From the NCBI GenBank assembly GCA_003517285.1, contig DPAW01000196.1:1-11233 (forward strand): a DNA stretch of 11,233 nt, written 5' to 3'. Numbering within the stretch: position 1 is the first letter of the stretch; the number at the start of each line of letters is the position of its first letter. Both the position numbers and the translations under genes were made by a program. The DNA is from Verrucomicrobiales bacterium (GTDB lineage: Bacteria; Verrucomicrobiota; Verrucomicrobiia; Limisphaerales; UBA1100). Shown here in pieces: positions 7,002 through 11,233 of the stretch. The notes under the pieces are model-generated. The model ran no database searches. It saw only the letters and a list, made by a program, of their open reading frames with translations, and was not told where the DNA came from.

Positions 7002-8245
7002 TAGTCCTCCTTTTGTATGCGCACACTCATCTCACTCACAAAAGAGTCCAATTGAGTCACACACACATACTCTTTGGCATTGAGGCCGGTCACGAAAACT
7101 TCGCCCTTATTGCGTTCAATAATACGAACAGGTTTCGCGGTTAGCTTTCCATCATTCAACAAATACACTACCTCATTTTGCTGCAATGCCAGTTCCGGGA
7201 TAACCGTTACATTCTTTAGCATTTCCCCACGCATTTCCGCAGATACAAAAGCTCCAAATTCCAGCGTTGCATTCCCTGAAGTGTATGGGTTTGCCACCAG
7301 TGCAATGACGCTTTGCGTGTGAGTGGCTGCATCAACTTCACCCAGCATGCGTTCGAATTTTGCTGACCATTTCTGAGTGCCATTTGTTAAATGTATGGGG
7401 TACTTTTTGGCCTCAGAAATGGAGCCAAGCAGGGTCATTTGCCGACGTGATAAGGGCAACCTAACTTCCGCGAAATCAATACGCTGTAATACAGCGACTG
7501 GGCCGCTCGGTGAGACCGTGGAAGCCAAATCTACCGTACTGCGGACAACACGAGCATCAAATGGCGCCCGAATAATACAACGTTTCAAATCTAACAACGC
7601 CCGCTCCTTCGCTGCTTCGGCCGCAGCCAACGACGCCTTTCCGGATTCAATTCCTGCAGTAGCAGAATCCACCAATGCCAAGGCGGCTGTAATAGCTGAA
7701 CGTGCTTCGCGAATTTGAGGCTCTCGCGACAGCAATGCGGGTGGATTACCAGTTTTGCCAAGTAATCGCCATTCCTCGTTCGCAGCCTCAGCCTCAGCCT
7801 GTTCTGCAGCTAGGCGGGCCTCCGCCTGACGTGCTTGCGCCTGAGCATTGGCTACTTGCGCTAGCCCGCTGGTCATCGAAGCTTTAGCAGAAAGAATATC
7901 CGCTTCTGCCTGTCGAAGGTTTAAACGATGATCCTCTTCGTCAATTCGCACCAGAATCTCACCAGCATCAACCAGAAAACCCTCATTCAATTTTGCAGAC
8001 ACCTCGACAACTTCCCCCCCAACTCTCGGCATGACAGACACTTCCCGACGCGGCAAAACACGACCTTGAGAACGAATAACAGGCTGGTGATTATTCAGCG
8101 TCACCTCGACTACTTCAATTAGCGGCGGTAATTTTTTTTGAGGCACGGGCTCGATAGATTTTTTATGGGCCACCAACCATACTGCCCCACCCACTCCGAA
8201 GATAAGTACTAACAGTGGCAGACCAATTCGCAGTACAAGTTTCAC
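7001..8245 (-). CDS. Periplasmic adaptor (membrane fusion protein) of the RND efflux system
   Basis: A 414-residue HlyD/AcrA-type adaptor that links the inner-membrane pump to the outer-membrane channel. Residues 5-25 form an N-terminal membrane anchor; there is no lipobox. The first half of the lipoyl domain is at about 66-103 (SVMPRVGGEVVEVSAKLNEG with GEILVRID), an alanine/glutamate/glutamine-rich coiled-coil hairpin spans about 107-220, and the second lipoyl half follows (RCIIRAPFDARVVRSTVD at 222-239). Beta-barrel and membrane-proximal domains make up the rest. The hairpin tip region around NPPALLSREPQIREA is typical of RND adaptors. The start codon is GTG at 8245, overlapping the upstream TGA by 4 bp (GTGA), with GGGGGA about 8 nt before it. 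It is followed by the pump gene with a 1-bp overlap, so channel, adaptor and pump are translationally coupled. Confidence 0.95.
   Translation of the reverse strand: MKLVLRIGLPLLVLIFGVGGAVWLVAHKKSIEPVPQKKLPPLIEVVEVTLNNHQPVIRSQGRVLPRREVSVMPRVGGEVVEVSAKLNEGFLVDAGEILVRIDEEDHRLNLRQAEADILSAKASMTSGLAQVANAQAQARQAEARLAAEQAEAEAANEEWRLLGKTGNPPALLSREPQIREARSAITAALALVDSATAGIESGKASLAAAEAAKERALLDLKRCIIRAPFDARVVRSTVDLASTVSPSGPVAVLQRIDFAEVRLPLSRRQMTLLGSISEAKKYPIHLTNGTQKWSAKFERMLGEVDAATHTQSVIALVANPYTSGNATLEFGAFVSAEMRGEMLKNVTVIPELALQQNEVVYLLNDGKLTAKPVRIIERNKGEVFVTGLNAKEYVCVTQLDSFVSEMSVRIQKED
7006..7012 (-). promoter_or_regulatory. Strong Shine-Dalgarno site of the RND pump gene
   Basis: On the minus strand AAGGAGG lies 4 nt before the pump ATG at 7001 and inside the last codons of the adaptor gene. 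It is a full-length match to the 16S rRNA anti-Shine-Dalgarno sequence and the only site of this quality seen before any gene in the window. It fixes the pump start and suggests efficient reinitiation. Confidence 0.8.
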
Positions 8246-9651
8246 GGCGCGTCCCCCACGGAAATTTTACCCCCAAGAGCCAGGTGAAGATCAATGCGGT
8301 TTTCAAGCTCTGCTCGCCGCACAGATATCAATGCGGAGCGCGAAATCAATAACCGGCGTTGTGCATCAAGCAACGTCGCCGCGTTGACCAAACCCAATTC
8401 AAAACGTTGATCAGTTAGCGCCATAACCTTTTGGGCATTTTCAACGGCCACATTATTGTGCCTCCGTTGAACACTCAGCAGGCTACCCGCGTTGAGGGCC
8501 GTTTCCACCTCGTGCAGGGCGGCCATGATTTTCTGGCGATAACTCAACACGGCCTCTTCAGCCTTAAGGCTTCGACTATTAAGTCGGGCTTGCTGCTCGT
8601 CTGGAAACAAAATGGTTTGTGAAAGACTGCCCCCAATTGACCAGATCAGCGAATCGCCACTCAGCAACCCCTTCAATTCATCGCTAGAAGTCCCGACGGA
8701 AGATGTCAGTCCCACACGCGGCAACAGGCCCGCATCAGCCTCGGCAATGCTCAGGTTGGCGGCATGAATGCGGGCCAACGCGGCAACAATATCAGCGCGA
8801 CGCGTTAAGAGTTCGGCCGGAATGCCGGCAGGAACACCGGACGGAAGTGATGGCAAGTGACTCAACTCAGTTGTCGCGATTTTGACTCCCGATGGGGTTT
8901 GCCCCGCTAACAACTCCATAGAACGCGCCAGTCTTTCTGATCGAATCCGCCATTGGACAACTGTTGATTTGGCTTCCGACAAGTTCGCCCTTGTTTGCTG
9001 TACATTTAAGGCGTTGCCACGGCCGGCGTTCAATCGCAGTTTCACCTGCAATAATGTTTGCTCTAACAACAGAACGGATTCTCCCGCCAATCGTTCTTGG
9101 ATTTGGGCCTCGGCCAATTGCACCCATAGCCGCACAGCCTGAGCAACGATTGATAATCGGGCCGCTTCGAGTTCATATTTTGCGACCTTGGCTTCCGTCC
9201 GCGCAATCGAGTGGCCGGCACGAATCCGCCCCCATAAATCCATTTCCCAATTCATTCCCGCCGATGTTCCGTAACTTTCATAACGAGACCGGGAAATCCC
9301 ACTGCCGCCAAACGGCAGGCCAATAAAGCTGCTCTGCCTTTTCTCTCCGGAAACCGACACATCCAATTTTGGCCGTGATACAAAAGCAGCCATACGAGCC
9401 TCTGTGCGTGCCCGTTCAAGTCGGGTGGCGGCTATTTGCAGATCGTGATTGTGACTCAAGGCATCCTGAACCCACTGCTCGATTTCAGGAGATCCAAAAG
9501 AGCGCCACCATTCCTTATTTGCAGGCTGAGAACTCGCTCCAACACTCCAGACTGCAGGAAGTTCCAGTTCGATGCGCTGTGTGTTTAACGGTGTTGATTG
9601 ACGGCAACCAGCCAGACAAGCAATCAACACGAAGACCATGTACCCATTCAT
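8242..9651 (-). CDS. Outer-membrane efflux lipoprotein (NodT/OprM family, TolC-like)
   Basis: Outer-membrane channel of the tripartite RND system, 469 residues from the ATG at 9651. The N-terminus MNGYMVFVLIACLAGC is a short signal peptide ending in the lipobox LAGC, giving a lipidated Cys16. Family marks are WWRSFGSPEIEQWVQDAL (48-65), NHDLQIAATRLERAR in the first helical repeat, MNWEMDLWGRIR (133-144) and the inter-repeat signature GIPAELLTRRADIVAALARI (276-295), followed by a second repeat. The chosen ATG overlaps the stop of tetR by 4 bp (ATGA), the junction style used repeatedly in this operon. A GTG at 9690 is an alternative: it adds 13 residues including Arg and Lys, which would give the signal peptide the positive n-region that the short form lacks, but overlaps tetR by 43 bp. 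The stop codon overlaps the adaptor's GTG. Confidence 0.93.
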   Translation of the reverse strand: MNGYMVFVLIACLAGCRQSTPLNTQRIELELPAVWSVGASSQPANKEWWRSFGSPEIEQWVQDALSHNHDLQIAATRLERARTEARMAAFVSRPKLDVSVSGEKRQSSFIGLPFGGSGISRSRYESYGTSAGMNWEMDLWGRIRAGHSIARTEAKVAKYELEAARLSIVAQAVRLWVQLAEAQIQERLAGESVLLLEQTLLQVKLRLNAGRGNALNVQQTRANLSEAKSTVVQWRIRSERLARSMELLAGQTPSGVKIATTELSHLPSLPSGVPAGIPAELLTRRADIVAALARIHAANLSIAEADAGLLPRVGLTSSVGTSSDELKGLLSGDSLIWSIGGSLSQTILFPDEQQARLNSRSLKAEEAVLSYRQKIMAALHEVETALNAGSLLSVQRRHNNVAVENAQKVMALTDQRFELGLVNAATLLDAQRRLLISRSALISVRRAELENRIDLHLALGGKISVGDAP

Positions 9652-10289
9652 TTTGCCCGAAGCCCCCCGCACAAAAAGGTAACCAGACACTGAATAGTGC
9701 CCTCTGTGTCATCCGGATCACAGATCCCACCGGAGATCAGCCGAATGCGCTCGGAATCCGCCATGGTATGCGCCATGGAGCCGACCAAAAAATGTAGCCG
9801 CCAAAAGAAATCTTGAGGTTCCAGATGAGGTAGAGCAGCCGTAAGGGCTGGCTCAAATTTCTTGAGGACGGTCTCAAATTGACCAGTCAACAACTTCTGG
9901 ACACGGGCGTCCGGCTCAAGCACCAATCTACCGAGCAACCTCATGAATATTCGCCCCCCTTTGGTTTCGTCCCGACTTAAACGAAGCGCGGGCCCCACCA
10001 TAGCTTCGATGACATTCTCCAAGCGCACCTTTTTCCTGCCAGCCTTCTGCTGATACGCTTCCAAACTCCTGATTCGTTCGGCGTTTAACGGGAGTAGTCG
10101 GCGCGCCAAGACAGCCTCAAGCAAGTAATCCTTGCTACCGAAATGATAATGTACAGCCGCCAGATTGACTTTAGCCCTCTGAGTAATTGCACGCAATGAA
10201 GCCCCACTGGAACCGTCTCGTGCAAATAATGCCTCGGACGCATCTAATATCCTGTCTTTAGTCGAGCGTTTAGTCATGATCGAACGCAT
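9648..10289 (-). CDS. TetR-family transcriptional regulator, PsrA-like
   Basis: A 213-residue TetR-type repressor, first gene of the efflux operon. The N-terminal DNA-binding domain runs from about 8 to 58: TKDRILDASEALFARDG, then the helix-turn-helix SLRAITQRAKVNLAAVHYHFGSKDYLL. As I recall Pseudomonas PsrA, its recognition helix reads NLAAVNYHFGSK, one residue different, and the C-terminal ligand domain also shares IFMRLLG (114-120), FWRLHFLVGS (162-171) and the terminal GGLRAK/AGMRAE-like end. PsrA responds to long-chain fatty acids, so a lipid or amphiphile signal is a reasonable inference. The start may be the ATG at 10289 or 10277; neither has a Shine-Dalgarno sequence. It ends overlapping the efflux-channel gene by 4 bp and is preceded by an 18-bp inverted repeat, so autoregulation of the operon is likely. 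Confidence 0.93.
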   Translation of the reverse strand: MRSIMTKRSTKDRILDASEALFARDGSSGASLRAITQRAKVNLAAVHYHFGSKDYLLEAVLARRLLPLNAERIRSLEAYQQKAGRKKVRLENVIEAMVGPALRLSRDETKGGRIFMRLLGRLVLEPDARVQKLLTGQFETVLKKFEPALTAALPHLEPQDFFWRLHFLVGSMAHTMADSERIRLISGGICDPDDTEGTIQCLVTFLCGGLRAK

Positions 10290-10291
10290 AA

Positions 10292-10309
10292 TTCAAACAA
10301 ACGTTTGAA
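10292..10309. promoter_or_regulatory. Inverted-repeat operator, probable TetR/PsrA-type binding site
   Basis: The plus strand reads TTCAAAC-AAAC-GTTTGAA, a perfect 7-bp inverted repeat with a 4-bp spacer. It lies 2 bp upstream of the tetR ATG at 10289 and just downstream of where a -10 element would be. It fits the CAAAC-N(2-4)-GTTTG consensus described for PsrA, and the encoded regulator is PsrA-like, so two independent lines agree. Binding here would block initiation and repress tetR and the efflux genes. Confidence 0.72.
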
Positions 10310-10310
10310 C

Positions 10311-10339
10311 CAATTTGCCGGAATTGAAGCTCTTGTCAA
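10311..10339 (-). promoter_or_regulatory. Probable promoter of the tetR-efflux operon
   Basis: On the minus strand a perfect TTGACA -35 hexamer (10334-10339) begins 10 bp after the fmt stop codon. A 16-17 bp spacer leads to CAAATT or AAATTG (10311-10317), a poor -10 match. Transcription would start near 10304, inside the inverted repeat, leaving a leader of about 15 nt. The -35 and position are good; the weak -10 lowers confidence. Confidence 0.45.
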
Positions 10340-10349
10340 GTGCTTGGGG

Positions 10350-11233
10350 TTATTTCAAACCAGCGCCGGGCGGCAATGGACAACCATTTAGGAAATCGGC
10401 TCCAGCCATTGGTCGAGCGCCTTCGCGTTGAACAAAAGTTAAAATCAAACTCCCCTGCCCAGTGGCGACCTCGAATTGGCCATTTTCACTGGCCAAAATT
10501 TGCCCGGGAGATCCTACACCATCAGCTACTTGAGCGCCGAGGATTTTCAGAAGAGATTTTTGTGTGGTCGACAAGCGCGTGTAACTGCCGGGCCAAGGTG
10601 TGAATGCGCGGATTTGACGATCCAATTGATCAGCTGATTTACGCCAATCAATTTGACCGTCCTTTTTTGAGATCTTGGCGGCGTAAGTGGCTGTGCTGTC
10701 ATCTTGTGGCGTCACGGACAAGTTTCCACTAAGGTAATCAGGGAGGCTTTCCACGGTAAGATTGGCGCTCAGCTGGGCTAGCTGATCATGAATGGTTGCG
10801 GCGGTATCCTCTCTGCCAATAGGAATACTAGCCTTTGCAATCATAGGGCCGGTATCAAGACCAGCCTCCATTTGCATGAGGGTCACCCCAGTCTCGGTAT
10901 CCCCCGCAAGAATGGCTTGCTGAATGGGGGAGGCACCGCGGTGACGTGGTAGGAGTGAAGCATGAAGGTTCACCGCGCCGTACGGCGGTAAATCCAAAAC
11001 CTGTTGGGAAAGGATCTGCCCATAGGCCATCACCACCAAAACATCAGGCTTCAGTGAGGCCAGTTCCTTAAACGCTAAGCTTGATTTCAGGGATTCTGGT
11101 TGGAGAACCGCCTCTCCCATTTCTAGGGCCAGTTTCTTTACGGGGGAAAACTGAACGGATTGGCCGCGCCCTTTTGGCCGGTCTGGTTGAGTATAAACGG
11201 CCGCAAGCTCTATTTGCGGCATTACGGCCAAGG
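10350..11233 (-). CDS. fmt: Methionyl-tRNA formyltransferase (5' end off the right edge)
   Basis: Transfers the formyl group of 10-formyl-tetrahydrofolate to methionyl-initiator tRNA for translation initiation. The visible 293 codons are open to the window edge. The first in-window triplet that could act as a start (TTG at 11231) is an internal codon, because about 20 N-terminal residues of the family (the MRIVFMGTPDFAVP-type segment) are missing. Seen: VYTQPDRPKGRGQ, the active-site block AVNLHASLLPRHRGASPIQQAI with the conserved Asn and His, GLDTGPM with the catalytic Asp (matching E. coli N108, H110 and D146, offset by exactly 20), KISKKDGQIDW linking to the C-terminal tRNA-binding OB domain, and RAFTPWPGSYT. 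The gene ends 60 bp before tetR. No terminator hairpin was found in the gap, so read-through into the efflux operon is possible. Confidence 0.95.
   Translation of the reverse strand, partial: LAVMPQIELAAVYTQPDRPKGRGQSVQFSPVKKLALEMGEAVLQPESLKSSLAFKELASLKPDVLVVMAYGQILSQQVLDLPPYGAVNLHASLLPRHRGASPIQQAILAGDTETGVTLMQMEAGLDTGPMIAKASIPIGREDTAATIHDQLAQLSANLTVESLPDYLSGNLSVTPQDDSTATYAAKISKKDGQIDWRKSADQLDRQIRAFTPWPGSYTRLSTTQKSLLKILGAQVADGVGSPGQILASENGQFEVATGQGSLILTFVQREGARPMAGADFLNGCPLPPGAGLK

Noticed and set aside
7783..7802. Short tandem repeat (CTCAGC-like units) in the adaptor gene.
   Set aside because: It encodes the Ala-Glu-rich coiled-coil hairpin and is explained by that low-complexity protein sequence.

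Overview
The window is a single-direction cluster: every credible gene lies on the minus strand. In transcription order (right to left) it reads fmt (5' end cut off) - PsrA-like tetR regulator - outer-membrane efflux lipoprotein - periplasmic adaptor - RND pump - MFS transporter - HAD hydrolase - folB - fumarylacetoacetase-family hydrolase - proS (3' end cut off). It looks like a chromosomal segment of a Gram-negative bacterium, since it encodes a tripartite envelope efflux system with an outer-membrane lipoprotein. Composition is moderate, near 50% GC by eye, and most genes lack a clear Shine-Dalgarno site. The overall protein style reminds me of Verrucomicrobiota or related PVC bacteria, but that assignment is an impression and not demonstrated. 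No RNA genes, insertion sequences, CRISPR arrays or phage genes were seen.

Right part (about 9648-11233): fmt ends at 10350. A 60-bp gap follows, carrying a perfect TTGACA -35 hexamer and an 18-bp inverted repeat (7-bp arms, 4-bp spacer) directly in front of the regulator gene. The regulator resembles Pseudomonas PsrA along its length, and the repeat fits the CAAAC-N(2-4)-GTTTG pattern known for PsrA. Autorepression of the efflux operon is therefore the natural reading.

Centre (3783-9651): outer-membrane protein, adaptor and RND pump are packed with junction overlaps of 4, 4 and 1 bp (ATGA, GTGA, TAATG), and the pump has the only strong Shine-Dalgarno sequence in the window. After a 54-bp gap follow an MFS drug-transporter homologue with an unusual periplasmic insertion of about 60 residues, a HAD hydrolase that overlaps it by 4 bp and lacks the second motif-I aspartate, and folB 7 bp further on. 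The close spacing suggests one transcript from tetR to folB, possibly with a break in the 54-bp gap.

Left part (1-1343): a 133-bp spacer precedes a fumarylacetoacetase-family hydrolase, followed after 39 bp by the N-terminal quarter of proS. The efflux genes thus sit between housekeeping translation and folate genes (fmt, folB, proS), which could mean that a transport module was inserted into an older housekeeping cluster. The most interesting leads are the PsrA-like regulator with its matching operator, the MFS insertion resembling part of a biotinyl/lipoyl-like barrel, and the motif-deviant HAD protein.
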